Positions 18,491 through 27,774 of a stretch of 64,000 nucleotides of DNA are shown here, piece by piece. Position 1 is the stretch's first letter. Each line of letters starts with the position of its first letter. This stretch comes from Sphingopyxis sp. L1A2A (GTDB lineage Bacteria; Pseudomonadota; Alphaproteobacteria; Sphingomonadales; Sphingomonadaceae): assembly GCF_005502465.1 (NCBI RefSeq), contig NZ_SCOT01000012.1, positions 1 through 64,000 of the forward strand, read 5' to 3'. A program made the position numbers and the translations under genes. The notes beneath the pieces are model-generated. The model saw only the letters and a list, made by a program, of their open reading frames with translations. It was not told the origin of the DNA and searched no databases.

Positions 18491-18560
18491 ACCGTAGCCC
18501 TGAGCCTGTCGAAGGGCGCCTATCTGGCAAGCGCCCTTCAACAGGCTCAGGGCTACGGTT
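18491..18560. repeat. 29-bp inverted repeat, probable bidirectional terminator
   Basis: The arm at 18491-18519 (ACCGTAGCCCTGAGCCTG and on) is matched by 18531-18560 with one wobble, separated by 11 nt. It lies between the convergent PBP gene and the alkylation-repair gene. The GTAGCCCTGAGCCTGTCGAA word is a common dispersed repeat in sphingomonads. It probably forms a hairpin that ends transcription from both sides. Confidence 0.75.
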
Positions 18561-18578
18561 CAAGTCATCGGGCGACCT

Positions 18579-19691
18579 TTATTCGCCGACCGCCAACAGC
18601 TCGAATCCGCTCGTCGCCATCGTCTGGCCGTTGACGATCAGCTCGACCTCGTGCCGCCCGGCATGATGATGCCGGGTGCTGAAATCGCGGATGATTTGAC
18701 TGATTCTTAGGGCAATGGTGTCGCGCCCCGCGAGGTCGAACGTCTTCCATTTGAACACCTTCGCCGCGCTTTTGCCGCCGCCGCGCGCATAATGTACCCG
18801 GTAATCGACCACCAGCCGCTGGGCATCAGACGAAGCTGACGTGATTTCGGTGCTCATCACGATCCGCTCGCCCAGCCGCACCACCGGCGGATCGACCGTG
18901 AACCCCCGCATCGTCACCGCCGCGCCATGGCTGACGCCGATCAGCGCCAGCGCGCGCGGCTCGCCCTGCTTGATCAGGGTGCGCAGCGCGTGGCGGACGA
19001 TCCAGACGGTGTGGGGATCGTCCTGCGGCCAGTCCGCCAGCCGATCGAGCAGCCAGTCGGGGCGGTCTTTCGCGATATCGTTCAGATGGTTGGCGACCGA
19101 TTTGCGGACATAGAGGCTGGGATCGGCCTTCAGCACCTCCAGGATCGCCGCCGCGCGGGTCGGATCGGCCTTCAGCGCCGGAACGCGCGCCGCCCATGGC
19201 AGGCGCGGACGGCCGCCTTCGCTCGCCAGCCTGCGGACATGCGCGTCGTCGCTGCCGGTCCACCGCGTCATCGTCGCCAGCGCGCGATCGGCATCCTGCG
19301 CCAGATACGGCCGGATCGCGAATTCGGCGGTGCCAAAGCGCGTCAGACTGGCGAGCGCGTCCATCGACCGGTCGAAATCGTCCAGCCCGTAGCGCGCCAC
19401 ATACTCGGTCACCGCCACCGCCTGAAACCCGTACGTCAGCCGCGGCGCCATTGCCCCGATGACGTCGAGTGCCGCGCCATAGTCGGCGGGCAGCGCGGGG
19501 CGCAGCGCGCCGGCGATATGGCGCACCCGTTCCATGATCGACAGCGGATCGAGGCCGGTCGACGCCGCGTTCAGGAAAGCCGGTCGATCGAAGCGCGGCG
19601 AAGCGGCTACGCCGGCGTCGGCGATTATCGTCAACGCCTGCGGACCGAGGATGTCCTTCAGCAGGGCGGGGGTGGTGGCACTGTCCGAAAT
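18579..19691 (-). CDS. DNA alkylation repair protein (AlkD-like HEAT repeat)
   Basis: A HEAT-repeat protein related to AlkD/AlkC DNA glycosylases, which remove bulky alkylated bases; about 370 aa if it starts at 19691. Helical repeats fill residues 50-240, for example PSLYVRKSVANHLNDIAK near 200, and a beta-rich C-terminal domain follows. The family-typical N-terminus (TPALLKDILGP) lies upstream of the first in-frame TTG at 19634, and no ATG, GTG or TTG occurs between it and the previous gene. The best candidate is ATT at 19689-19691, 8 nt after AAGGA, which itself overlaps the stop of the efflux gene. It appears co-transcribed with the RND operon. Confidence 0.85.
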   Translation of the reverse strand: MSDSATTPALLKDILGPQALTIIADAGVAASPRFDRPAFLNAASTGLDPLSIMERVRHIAGALRPALPADYGAALDVIGAMAPRLTYGFQAVAVTEYVARYGLDDFDRSMDALASLTRFGTAEFAIRPYLAQDADRALATMTRWTGSDDAHVRRLASEGGRPRLPWAARVPALKADPTRAAAILEVLKADPSLYVRKSVANHLNDIAKDRPDWLLDRLADWPQDDPHTVWIVRHALRTLIKQGEPRALALIGVSHGAAVTMRGFTVDPPVVRLGERIVMSTEITSASSDAQRLVVDYRVHYARGGGKSAAKVFKWKTFDLAGRDTIALRISQIIRDFSTRHHHAGRHEVELIVNGQTMATSGFELLAVGE

Positions 19692-19702
19692 CGACGTGAT
19701 CC

Positions 19703-21103
19703 TTAGCGGCGCTCGACCAACCCGCCGCCCAGCGCGACGTACAGCGTCACCAGATTGTCGACCTGGGCGCGGCGCAGTTCGATCAGCGTCTGTTCGGCGG
19801 CGAACAGATTGCGTTCGGCGTCGAGCACTTCAAGATAGGTCGATACGCCTTCGCGGTACCGCTTGCGCGCGAGGTCGGCGATCTGCCGCTGCGCCAGCGT
19901 GCCGCGCTCCTGCGCGTCGACCTGCTCGGCCAGGTAGCGGCGCCCGGCGAGCGCGTCGGCGACTTCGCGGAACGCTCCCTGGACGGTGCGCTCATAGGTC
20001 GCGATCGCGATATTCTCGCGCGCTTCGGCGACGGTCAGATTGCCCTTGTTGCGACCGAAATCGAAAATCGGCAGGCTGATCGACGGGCCGAAGCTCCAAT
20101 TCATGCCGTTGTTGCTGAACAAATTATCCAGCGAATTCGACGCGAAACCCAGGCTGCCGGTCAGCGAGATCGCCGGGAAGAACGCGGCGCGGGCGGCGCC
20201 GATATTGGCGCGCGCGGCGCGTAGCCGTTCCTCGGCCGCCAAGACGTCGGGGCGGGCGACGAGCAGGTCCGACGGCAGGCCAGCGGTCAGCACCGGCGAC
20301 TGCCCCTGCGCGACGAGCGGCAGCGGCGCGGGCAGGGGGCCGGGCACCGGGCCGCCGGTCAGCACGGTCAGGAAATTATCGGCCTGTGCCTTGCCGAGCT
20401 TCAGGCTCGCCAGCTGCGTTTCGGCCTGCGTCAGCAGCGTTTCCGACTGGCGGTAATCGAGCGCCGAGGTCACCCCCGCGTCGAGCCGCCGCTTCGCAAT
20501 GCGCAACCCTTCCTTGCGGCTGGTCACCGTCGCTTCGGCGAGGGCGATCTGTTCGGTGGCGCCGCGCGAGGCGAAATAGGTCGACGCGACGTCGCGGACC
20601 AGCGTCAGCCGGAAGGCGCGCTCGGCCTGCTCGGTCGCCAGATATTGGCTGCGCGCCGCTTCGGAGAGGTTCTTGACCCGCCCCCAGAAATCGAGCTCGA
20701 ACGACGTCACCCCGACCCCGACCGAATAGCGACTGGTCGTGTCGGTTCCGGTGCCGGTCAGCGACGGCCCGCGGCTGCGCGCCGCATCGGCGCTCGCGCC
20801 CACCGTCGGCAGGCGGTCGGCGTCCTGGATCCGGTACAGCCCGCGCGCTTCGGCGATCTGCGCGACCGCGACGGCCAGGTCGCGGTTCCGCTCGATCGCC
20901 TGCGCGATCAGCACTCCGAGCTGCGGGTCGGCAAAGAAATCGCGCCAGGCGACATCACTCGCGCGCTGGCCCAGCGTCACATCGCCGACGAACGCCGGCG
21001 GGTAATCGGGTGCGGTGGGCAGCGCCGGGCGCTCGTGCGGCGGCGCCATGTTGACGCAGCCGGCGAGGGTCGTCGCCGCGAGCAGCGCGATCAGCTTACG
21101 CAT
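19703..21103 (-). CDS. RND efflux outer-membrane lipoprotein (NodT/OprM family)
   Basis: A 466-aa TolC-like outer-membrane factor. It begins with a lipoprotein signal ending in LAGC (lipidated Cys near residue 16). The body shows two outer_membrane_efflux repeats with the usual Ala-rich coiled-coil helices and a VGVGVTSFELDFWGR stretch near residue 130. The ATG at 21103 overlaps the end of the pump gene by 8 nt and has GAGGAG 6 nt upstream. It forms the channel of the tripartite pump encoded by this operon. Confidence 0.94.
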   Translation of the reverse strand: MRKLIALLAATTLAGCVNMAPPHERPALPTAPDYPPAFVGDVTLGQRASDVAWRDFFADPQLGVLIAQAIERNRDLAVAVAQIAEARGLYRIQDADRLPTVGASADAARSRGPSLTGTGTDTTSRYSVGVGVTSFELDFWGRVKNLSEAARSQYLATEQAERAFRLTLVRDVASTYFASRGATEQIALAEATVTSRKEGLRIAKRRLDAGVTSALDYRQSETLLTQAETQLASLKLGKAQADNFLTVLTGGPVPGPLPAPLPLVAQGQSPVLTAGLPSDLLVARPDVLAAEERLRAARANIGAARAAFFPAISLTGSLGFASNSLDNLFSNNGMNWSFGPSISLPIFDFGRNKGNLTVAEARENIAIATYERTVQGAFREVADALAGRRYLAEQVDAQERGTLAQRQIADLARKRYREGVSTYLEVLDAERNLFAAEQTLIELRRAQVDNLVTLYVALGGGLVERR

Positions 21104-24100
21104 GTCCGGGCTCCTCATGATGGCCTTTTTCGGCGGGCGACGGCGGCCGCTTGCGGCTGATCCATTTGCGCACCGAGAGGTAAAAGAGCGGAATGAAGAA
21201 GATGCCGAGCAAAGTGGCGGCGATCATGCCGCCCATCACGCCCGACCCGACCGCGATCCGGCTCGCCGCCCCCGCGCCGCTCGCGATGACGAGCGGCACC
21301 ATGCCGAGGATGAAGGCGAGGCTGGTCATGATGATCGGGCGCAGGCGCAGCTTGACCGCCTCCATCACCGCATCGAGCGTCGATTTGCCCTCGGCCTCCT
21401 GCTCGATCGCAAATTCGACGATCAGGATCGCATTCTTTGCGGCGAGGCCGATGATCGTGATCAGCCCGACGTTGAAATAGATGTCGGCGCTGAGGCCGCG
21501 CAGCATCGAAAACAGCACCGCGCCGAGCACGCCCAAGGGCACCACGAGCAGCACCGATACGGGCACCGACCAGCTTTCATACAGCGCAGCGAGCAGCAGG
21601 AAGACAACGACCAGCGACAGCCCCAGCAACATCCCGATCTGCCCCGCCGACTGTTTTTCCTCATAGGAAATGCCGGTCCATTCAAACGAGAATCCGGCGG
21701 GCAGCGCCGCGGCCAGCCGCTCCATCTCGGCCATCGCTTCGCCGGTCGACTGGCTCGGTGCGGGTTCGCCCGAAATCGTCATCGCGGGATAGCCGTTGTA
21801 CCGCTGCAACTGCGGCGCTTCGGCGGTCCATTCGGCGGTGCTGAACGACCCGAACGGCACCATGTCGCCATTGGCGCTGCGCACGCGCAGATCGACGACG
21901 TCCTGCGGCGTCATCCGGCTCGCCGCATCTGCCTGCAGCAAAACCCGCAAAACGCGGCCCTCGCGGGTGAAATCATTGGCGTAGGCGCTGCCAAAGGTGA
22001 TCGCGAGCGTCGCGTTGACGTCGCCGATCGACAGCCCCAGCGCGCGCGCCTTGATCCGGTCGATATCGACCTTCAGCACCGGCGCATCCTCCTGACCTTC
22101 GGGGCGGACATTGGCGAGCAGCTTGCTCTGCATCGCGCCGCCCAGCATCTGGTTGCGCGCGCCGATCAGCGCCTCGCGCCCGTTACCGGCCCGGTCCTGC
22201 AGCTTGAAGGTAAAGCCGCTCGACGTGCCCAGTTCGGGGATCGATGGCGGGCTGAGCGAGAAGGCAAAGGCTTCCTTGATGTTGCTGAATGTGCCCATCG
22301 CCTTGCCGGCGATCGCGTCGGCGCTGTCGCCCTCGCCGGTGCGCTCGTCCCATGGTTTGAGCGGGGTGAACATGATCGCGTTCGCCTGACCCTGCCCGAA
22401 AAAGCTGAACCCGTTGACCAGCACGACGTTGGCGACCTGCGGCTGTTCGGCGAAAAACGCCTTGACCTGCTTGGTCGCTTCGTTGGTGCGCTGGGTCGTT
22501 GCGCCCGGCGGCGCCTGGACGACGGTAATCAGATAGCCCTGATCTTCCTGCGGCAGGAACGAACCGGGCAGGCGGGTGAACAGCAGCGCGGTGACCGCAA
22601 CCAGCACCAGAAACACGCCGAGCCAGCGTAGCGGCGCCGACAGCATCTTGCCGACGCTGCCCTGATAGCGGTCGGTGGTGCGCCCGAACCAGCGATTGAA
22701 CCAGCCGAAAAAGCGGTCGGCGCGCTCGCCGATCGGGCCGCTGCGCTTGGCCTGATCATGCGGTTTCAGCAACGTCGCGCACAGCGCCGGGGTCAAGGTC
22801 AGCGCGAGCAGCGCGGAGAAGGCGATCGAGATCGCCAGCGTCAGCGAAAATTGGCGATAGATGCCGCCGGTCGATCCGGGGAAGAACGCCATCGGAATGA
22901 ACACCGCGATCAGCACCAGCGTGATACCAATGATCGCGCTGGTGATCTGGGTCATCGCTTTCACCGTCGCCTCATAGGGCGACAGATGTTCCTCGTTCAT
23001 GATCCGCTCGACATTCTCGATCACCACGATCGCGTCGTCGACCAGGATGCCGATCGCCAGCACCATGCCGAACAGGGTCAGCACGTTGATCGAAAAGCCG
23101 AACATCCACAGTCCCAGGCACGCGCCGGCCAGCGCGATCGGGACGACGATCGTCGGGATGACGGTTGCGCGCCAGTTCTGCAAGAACAGGAACATGACCA
23201 GAAAGACGAGGACCATCGCCTCGGCCAGCGTGATGACGACCTCTTCGATCGACAGCTGGATGAACGGCGTCGTGTCATAGGGGATCGACCAGGTGATGTC
23301 GGGCGGGAACCCCTTGGACAACATCTCCATCCGCTCGCGGATCCCGGCGGCGGTCGACAGCGCATTGGCGCCGGGGGTCAGCTGGACCGCCATGCCCGCC
23401 ATCGGCTTGCCGTTGAGCTCGGAGGAAAACAAATAGCTCGCCGACCCCAGCTCGACGCGCCCGACATCGCCCAGCGTCACCGCCGACCCGTCGGGGTTGG
23501 CGCGCAGGATGATGCTCGCAAATTGCTCGGGGGTGGTGAAGCGGCCCTGCGTCGTGATGACAGCGTTAAGTTGCGCGCCCTTGCCTAGCGGCTGGTCGCC
23601 CAGCTGGCCGCCCGGAGTCTGGCTATTCTGTTCCTGCACCGCGCCCAGCGCCTCGGCGGGGGAGAGATTATAGGACGCCAGCTTTTGCGGATCGAGCCAG
23701 ATGCGCATCGCATATTCGGGTGCGAACGCCTGTACATTGCCGACCCCGTTCACCCGCCTCAGCTCGTCAAGCACACGGGTGTTGGCGAAATTATTGACCT
23801 CCATCGGGTCGGTCTCGCCGCTTTTCGACGTGATCGCGACGATCAGCAGAAACCCGGAATTGGCTTCGGTGACCGAAATGCCCTGGCGGCGGACATCCTC
23901 GGGCAGCCGCTGTTCGACGCGGCGCAGGCGGTTCTGCACTTCCATCTGTGCATTATCGATGTCGGTTCCCGCCTCGAAGGTCAGGGTGATCGACGCGGTG
24001 CCGTTCGATTCGCTGGTCGAGGCCATGTAGAGGAAACCCTCGACCCCGTTCAGTTCCTGTTCGATGACCTGGGTGACATTCTGTTCCAGCGTCTTGGCGT

Positions 24101-24260
24101 CGGCGCCCGGATAGGTGACGCCGATGGTCAGCGACGGCGGCGCGACCGAGGGATATTGTTCGACCGGCAGGCCGCGCAGCGCGATGATGCCCGACAGCAG
24201 GATGCCGATGGCGATGACCCATGAAAAAATGGGGCGATCGATGAAAAAGCGGGGGGTCAT
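21096..24260 (-). CDS. RND multidrug efflux permease (AcrB/MexB, HAE1 family)
   Basis: A 1054-aa inner-membrane proton antiporter starting with MTPRFFIDRPIFSWVIA. I rejected a 51-residue N-terminal extension because it overlaps the adaptor gene and is not hydrophobic. Twelve membrane segments in the usual 1+5, 1+5 pattern are visible. Proton-relay residues are present: the Asp pair in GILVDDAIVVIEN (near 407) and the Lys in GLAAKNAILIVEFA (near 940). It exports drugs, detergents or dyes from the periplasm. It lies between adaptor and outer-membrane genes and is likely repressed by the divergent TetR protein. Confidence 0.96.
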   Translation of the reverse strand: MTPRFFIDRPIFSWVIAIGILLSGIIALRGLPVEQYPSVAPPSLTIGVTYPGADAKTLEQNVTQVIEQELNGVEGFLYMASTSESNGTASITLTFEAGTDIDNAQMEVQNRLRRVEQRLPEDVRRQGISVTEANSGFLLIVAITSKSGETDPMEVNNFANTRVLDELRRVNGVGNVQAFAPEYAMRIWLDPQKLASYNLSPAEALGAVQEQNSQTPGGQLGDQPLGKGAQLNAVITTQGRFTTPEQFASIILRANPDGSAVTLGDVGRVELGSASYLFSSELNGKPMAGMAVQLTPGANALSTAAGIRERMEMLSKGFPPDITWSIPYDTTPFIQLSIEEVVITLAEAMVLVFLVMFLFLQNWRATVIPTIVVPIALAGACLGLWMFGFSINVLTLFGMVLAIGILVDDAIVVIENVERIMNEEHLSPYEATVKAMTQITSAIIGITLVLIAVFIPMAFFPGSTGGIYRQFSLTLAISIAFSALLALTLTPALCATLLKPHDQAKRSGPIGERADRFFGWFNRWFGRTTDRYQGSVGKMLSAPLRWLGVFLVLVAVTALLFTRLPGSFLPQEDQGYLITVVQAPPGATTQRTNEATKQVKAFFAEQPQVANVVLVNGFSFFGQGQANAIMFTPLKPWDERTGEGDSADAIAGKAMGTFSNIKEAFAFSLSPPSIPELGTSSGFTFKLQDRAGNGREALIGARNQMLGGAMQSKLLANVRPEGQEDAPVLKVDIDRIKARALGLSIGDVNATLAITFGSAYANDFTREGRVLRVLLQADAASRMTPQDVVDLRVRSANGDMVPFGSFSTAEWTAEAPQLQRYNGYPAMTISGEPAPSQSTGEAMAEMERLAAALPAGFSFEWTGISYEEKQSAGQIGMLLGLSLVVVFLLLAALYESWSVPVSVLLVVPLGVLGAVLFSMLRGLSADIYFNVGLITIIGLAAKNAILIVEFAIEQEAEGKSTLDAVMEAVKLRLRPIIMTSLAFILGMVPLVIASGAGAASRIAVGSGVMGGMIAATLLGIFFIPLFYLSVRKWISRKRPPSPAEKGHHEEPGHA

Positions 24261-24274
24261 GGTCGGGCCGTTCT

Positions 24275-25435
24275 TTAGCGTTTTGTCGGCGCGGCGGCGG
24301 GCGCGGCTTTGGTTTTTGGTTTGGCGACCCGCACCGGCTGGCCCGGCTGCACCTTTTGCAGGCCATCGACGATCACCCGGTCGCCGGGTTTCAGCCCTTG
24401 CAGGATCGACCACAGGCCGGCCTGCATGATCCCCAGTTTGACCGGACGCGGCGTCGCGATGTTCTTGGCGTCGAGCACCATCACCGTCGCGGCGTCGGCG
24501 GTCAGCTTGACCGCGCGCTGCGGGATAAGGACGCCGTTCGGCCGGCTGCCCGCCAGGATGCGCGCGCGCACGAACTGCCCGGGGACCAGCCGCGCGGCCG
24601 GATTGGGAAATTCGGCGCGCAACGCCGCGGTGCCGGTTGCTTCGTCGATCGATAGATCAAGGAAATCGAGATGGCCGACCACCGGATAGGGGGTGCCGTC
24701 CTCGAGGATCAGCTGTACTTCGACCCGCTCGAACTGCGGAATGTTCAGCTTGCCGGCCTCGATATCGCGCCGGATCGCCATCAGGTCCGAACTCGACTGG
24801 CCGAAATTGACATAGACGCGGTCGATCTGTTCGATGGTGGTCAGCAAGGTGCCCGCTCCGGCGCTGACCAGCGCCCCCTCGGTCACTTCGGCGCGCCGCG
24901 CCCGGCCCGAAATCGGCGCCGTCACGGTCGCATAACCCAGGTTAAGCCGCGCCGATTCCAGATTGGCGCGCGCCGCCGCGACATCGGCCTCGGCGGTGCG
25001 CTGCTGCGCGATCGCGGCGTCATATTCCTGTTTGCCGATCGCCAGATCGGCGAGCAGCGGCTGGTACCGTTTCACGACTTGGCGGGCGTTGGCGGCGGTC
25101 GCCTGGGCGCGGGCCAGCTGCGCGCGCGCGGCATTGGCGCTGGCGCTCAGCTGGCGCGGATCGATCCGGAACAGCGCGGTGCCCGCCGATACAAAACTGC
25201 CCTCGTTGAACAATCGCCGCTCGACGATGCCATCGACGCGCGCGCGCACTTCAGAGGTGCGATACGCCTGGACGCGGCCGGGCAGTTCGATGACATTCGG
25301 CACCGCTTGGGTGCTGATCGTCACGATATTGACCTCGGGCGGCGGCGGCGCTGGGGGCGCTTCGCCCGAACAGGATGCCAGAAACAGGGCCAGCGCGGCG
25401 ACGCTGGCGCTTGCAAAGGAACGAGCGCGACTCAT
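24275..25435 (-). CDS. RND efflux periplasmic adaptor (membrane fusion protein)
   Basis: A 386-aa lipoprotein with a signal ending in FLASC, then a barrel/lipoyl and coiled-coil hairpin layout: RVQAYRTSEVRARVDG near residue 60, Ala-rich coiled coil at 100-160, and TVTAPISGRARRAEVTEG near 170. The tail is Lys/Ala/Pro-rich. ATG 25435 has AGAGG upstream; longer starts are not supported. It is the first gene of the efflux operon (adaptor, pump, outer-membrane factor, probably the alkylation-repair gene) and bridges pump and channel. Confidence 0.95.
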   Translation of the reverse strand: MSRARSFASASVAALALFLASCSGEAPPAPPPPEVNIVTISTQAVPNVIELPGRVQAYRTSEVRARVDGIVERRLFNEGSFVSAGTALFRIDPRQLSASANAARAQLARAQATAANARQVVKRYQPLLADLAIGKQEYDAAIAQQRTAEADVAAARANLESARLNLGYATVTAPISGRARRAEVTEGALVSAGAGTLLTTIEQIDRVYVNFGQSSSDLMAIRRDIEAGKLNIPQFERVEVQLILEDGTPYPVVGHLDFLDLSIDEATGTAALRAEFPNPAARLVPGQFVRARILAGSRPNGVLIPQRAVKLTADAATVMVLDAKNIATPRPVKLGIMQAGLWSILQGLKPGDRVIVDGLQKVQPGQPVRVAKPKTKAAPAAAPTKR

Positions 25436-25484
25436 AAGGACCTCTGAATATCGATGTATTATGAAACGGGAATGGCGCAAAAAA

Positions 25485-25519
25485 TGCGTTGCATAACGCA
25501 GCGTGTAATTTAGATTACA
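25485..25519. promoter_or_regulatory. Two adjacent 16-bp palindromes, likely TetR operators
   Basis: TGCGTT-N4-AACGCA (25485-25500) and TGTAAT-N4-ATTACA (25504-25519) lie back to back in the 110-bp gap between the efflux operon and the divergent TetR gene. Both have the same 6-4-6 geometry. They are the obvious binding sites for the TetR protein controlling both directions. Confidence 0.7.
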
Positions 25520-25545
25520 GAAAAGCGCAAGGGAGAGAATGACGG

Positions 25546-26181
25546 ATGATAAAGTCCGAACTGATGGATTGTCAGGCGGCGGCGCCGTCGCTGCGCGAGC
25601 GGCGCCAGGGCGCAATCCTCGACGCAGCCGAGGCGTTGTTCCTCGAACAGGGTTATGAACGCACCAGCCTCGCTGAAATCGTCAAACGGTCGGGCGGATC
25701 GCTGGCAACGCTGTATGAATTGTTCGGCAACAAGCAGGGGCTGCTCCATGCCATCGCATCGAGATGGGGCAGTGAAACCGCGCTTGAACCCGTCGATCGC
25801 GACGCGGTGCCGCACCATTCGAACGCCGAAGTGCTGACCCGCTACGCACGCCGCCAGTGCGAAATGATGCGCTCGCCGCGCGCCGTCGCGCTGATGCGGA
25901 TGCTGATTTCCGAAAGTTTGCGCGACCGCGAGTTCGCGTTGCAAATCTACCGCGACCTGCACATCCCGGCGGTCGACGAAATGTCGGCGCTGTTTGCCAA
26001 ATGGGCCGCCGCGGGCGAGGCCAGGATCGACGATCCCGAAGCCGCCGCAAAACTGCTGCTCAGCATCGTGATCGGCGATTCGATGCTCCACACACTGGCT
26101 GGGCTCGAGGATGAGTGGCTCGACAACGACCAGCTAGACTGGCGCCTCCAGCCGTTTCTGTCGCATTTCAAGATCGCTTAG
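25546..26181 (+). CDS. TetR-family repressor of the efflux operon
   Basis: A 211-aa regulator. The N-terminal HTH is standard: RQGAILDAAEALFLEQGYE, then TSLAEIVKRSGGSLATLYELFGNKQGL in two stretches at about 20-70. The C-terminal ligand-binding domain resembles the AefR/TetR_C group. It is transcribed divergently from the RND operon across two 16-bp palindromes and is most simply its ligand-responsive repressor. Confidence 0.9.
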   Translation: MIKSELMDCQAAAPSLRERRQGAILDAAEALFLEQGYERTSLAEIVKRSGGSLATLYELFGNKQGLLHAIASRWGSETALEPVDRDAVPHHSNAEVLTRYARRQCEMMRSPRAVALMRMLISESLRDREFALQIYRDLHIPAVDEMSALFAKWAAAGEARIDDPEAAAKLLLSIVIGDSMLHTLAGLEDEWLDNDQLDWRLQPFLSHFKIA

Positions 26182-26203
26182 CTAGGTTGCCCGCCGCAGC
26201 ATC

Positions 26204-26223
26204 TATTGACATGACTGTCAATA
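26204..26223. promoter_or_regulatory. 20-bp palindromic operator before the MFS gene
   Basis: TATTGACA-TGAC-TGTCAATA is a perfect 8-bp inverted repeat with a 4-nt spacer, located 40 nt before the MFS start. Its left arm contains TTGACA, which could act as a -35 box, although no good -10 box follows. A TetR-type repressor is expected to bind; the adjacent TetR gene is a candidate but its own palindromes differ in sequence. Confidence 0.55.
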
Positions 26224-26263
26224 ACTGAAAGCCTGCTGCTTTCCGCTTCGGGAGCAACGCGAC

Positions 26264-27616
26264 TTGGCGACGACTGCCCTGCCATCGGCTGGCCGGCCCG
26301 GCGAAGCCGCTGCCTTGCGGCCGCGGAGCGTGGCGGCCTATGCCGCGACGGCGGGGCCGACCGTGATCCTTGGCCTGCCGTTCAGCGTCTATTTGCCGCC
26401 CTATATTGCCGAGGGCGGGGTGATTTCGGTGGCGCTGGTCGGGCTGCTCTTTTCGCTCACCACCATATGGGACGGCGTCGTCGATCCGCTGATCGGGACG
26501 ATGGTCGACCGCGTCCGCACCGGGCTCGGCGCGCATCGGCGCTGGATGCTGCTGGCGCTGGCGCCGCTGGCGCTGCTGCTGCTCGCGCTGGTGACGGTGG
26601 GCGACCAGCTGCCCTTTGCGGCGCTGTTCCTGATGATGGTGCTCTTTTATTCCAGCTTCAGCCTGTACGAGGTCGCGCAACTGTCGTGGGGCTCGGCGCT
26701 GGTGCGTACGCCGCGCGACAGCGCGCTGCTGTACGGGATGCGCGACTGGTTCGCCAAGATCGCGCTGATCCTCGCCTTTGCCGCACCGGCGGCGGCGCAG
26801 TTGCTGATCCCCGGGGTCAGCCTGCAGGGGCGGATCATGGCCTATGCCAGCCTGTTCCTGCTCATGGTGCCGATTGCGCTGATCGCGATCCGCATTGTGC
26901 CGCCGCGACCGGTGATTGCTGAACCGGGGATCGGCTGGCGCCAGGAAATTCGCGCATCGCTGTCCTTTCCGCCGCTGATGCTGCTGCTCGGGGTGCAGTT
27001 CCTCAACAGCTTTGCTTTTGGGTCGCTGACCTCGCTCTTCGTCTTCTTCGCCGCCGCGGTGCTCGATCTCGACGGGCAGAGCGCGGTGCTGTTGTTCGCC
27101 AGCTTTATCGGGGGGGCGATCGCGTCGCCGATCTGGACGGTGCTGGCACGGCGCTACGGCAAGCCGCCGATGATGATCGCCATGGGGTTGCTGATCTCCA
27201 GCCTACTGATCGCGACGCTGTTTCAGCCGCCAAAGGGCGTCGGCCAGGCGGCGGGATTTTCGATCATGCTCGGCACGGGTTTCGTTGGACTTTTGTTCAC
27301 CCATTCGATGCTCGCCGACCTCATCCCGCGCGACGCCGCGCGCTGCGGGCGCAGCCGGTCGGCCTTTCTGTTCGCGCTGCTCAACCTGATGCAGAAATTC
27401 GGCGTCGCCGCCGCGATCGCGGTCAGCTATCTGTTGCTCGACCTCGTCGGCTTCGACCCGCTCCGCGGTGATGCCGCGGCCCGCGAGCTGCATTTGCTGT
27501 TCGCGCTTCAGCCGACTGCCAGCTGGATGGTCATGGTCGGCCTGCTGATCTTGATGCGGCGGGCGCTGGCGCGAGAAGCCGACCCCGCACTTGCAATCGC
27601 TTCGCCGCGCCAGTAA
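26264..27616 (+). CDS. MFS transporter, GPH (MelB-like) cation symporter
   Basis: A 450-aa membrane protein with about 12 hydrophobic segments. The IWDGVVDPLIGTMVDR stretch near residue 70 and the GLGAHRRWM stretch that follows match the glycoside-pentoside-hexuronide:cation symporter family. The substrate is unknown. Translation appears to start at TTG 26264, with CGGGAGC 8 nt upstream; no better ATG exists near the N-terminus. It follows the TetR gene by 82 bp but has its own palindromic operator. Confidence 0.85.
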   Translation: MATTALPSAGRPGEAAALRPRSVAAYAATAGPTVILGLPFSVYLPPYIAEGGVISVALVGLLFSLTTIWDGVVDPLIGTMVDRVRTGLGAHRRWMLLALAPLALLLLALVTVGDQLPFAALFLMMVLFYSSFSLYEVAQLSWGSALVRTPRDSALLYGMRDWFAKIALILAFAAPAAAQLLIPGVSLQGRIMAYASLFLLMVPIALIAIRIVPPRPVIAEPGIGWRQEIRASLSFPPLMLLLGVQFLNSFAFGSLTSLFVFFAAAVLDLDGQSAVLLFASFIGGAIASPIWTVLARRYGKPPMMIAMGLLISSLLIATLFQPPKGVGQAAGFSIMLGTGFVGLLFTHSMLADLIPRDAARCGRSRSAFLFALLNLMQKFGVAAAIAVSYLLLDLVGFDPLRGDAAARELHLLFALQPTASWMVMVGLLILMRRALAREADPALAIASPRQ

Positions 27617-27774
27617 AGGCCGCTGTCATTCGGACAGATGCGCCGTTTTCGTTCCGCCTTTCGCCGACACGCTCGGGGAGGGTGGGCGGACTATTGCCCA
27701 AAGCGTGCTTGACGCGCGGGGCATGGCAACCCATCTGGCCCGAAGCTGAATAATATTAGGACAGGACGATCGAC

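Noticed and set aside
21015-22631. Plus-strand frame of 538 codons inside the RND pump gene
   Set aside because: Antisense to a gene with clear RND motifs; biased composition and no domain.
27617-27774. tRNA-Trp gene upstream of secE
   Set aside because: A tRNA-Trp often precedes secE in alphaproteobacteria, but no cloverleaf or CCA-anticodon arm is present here.
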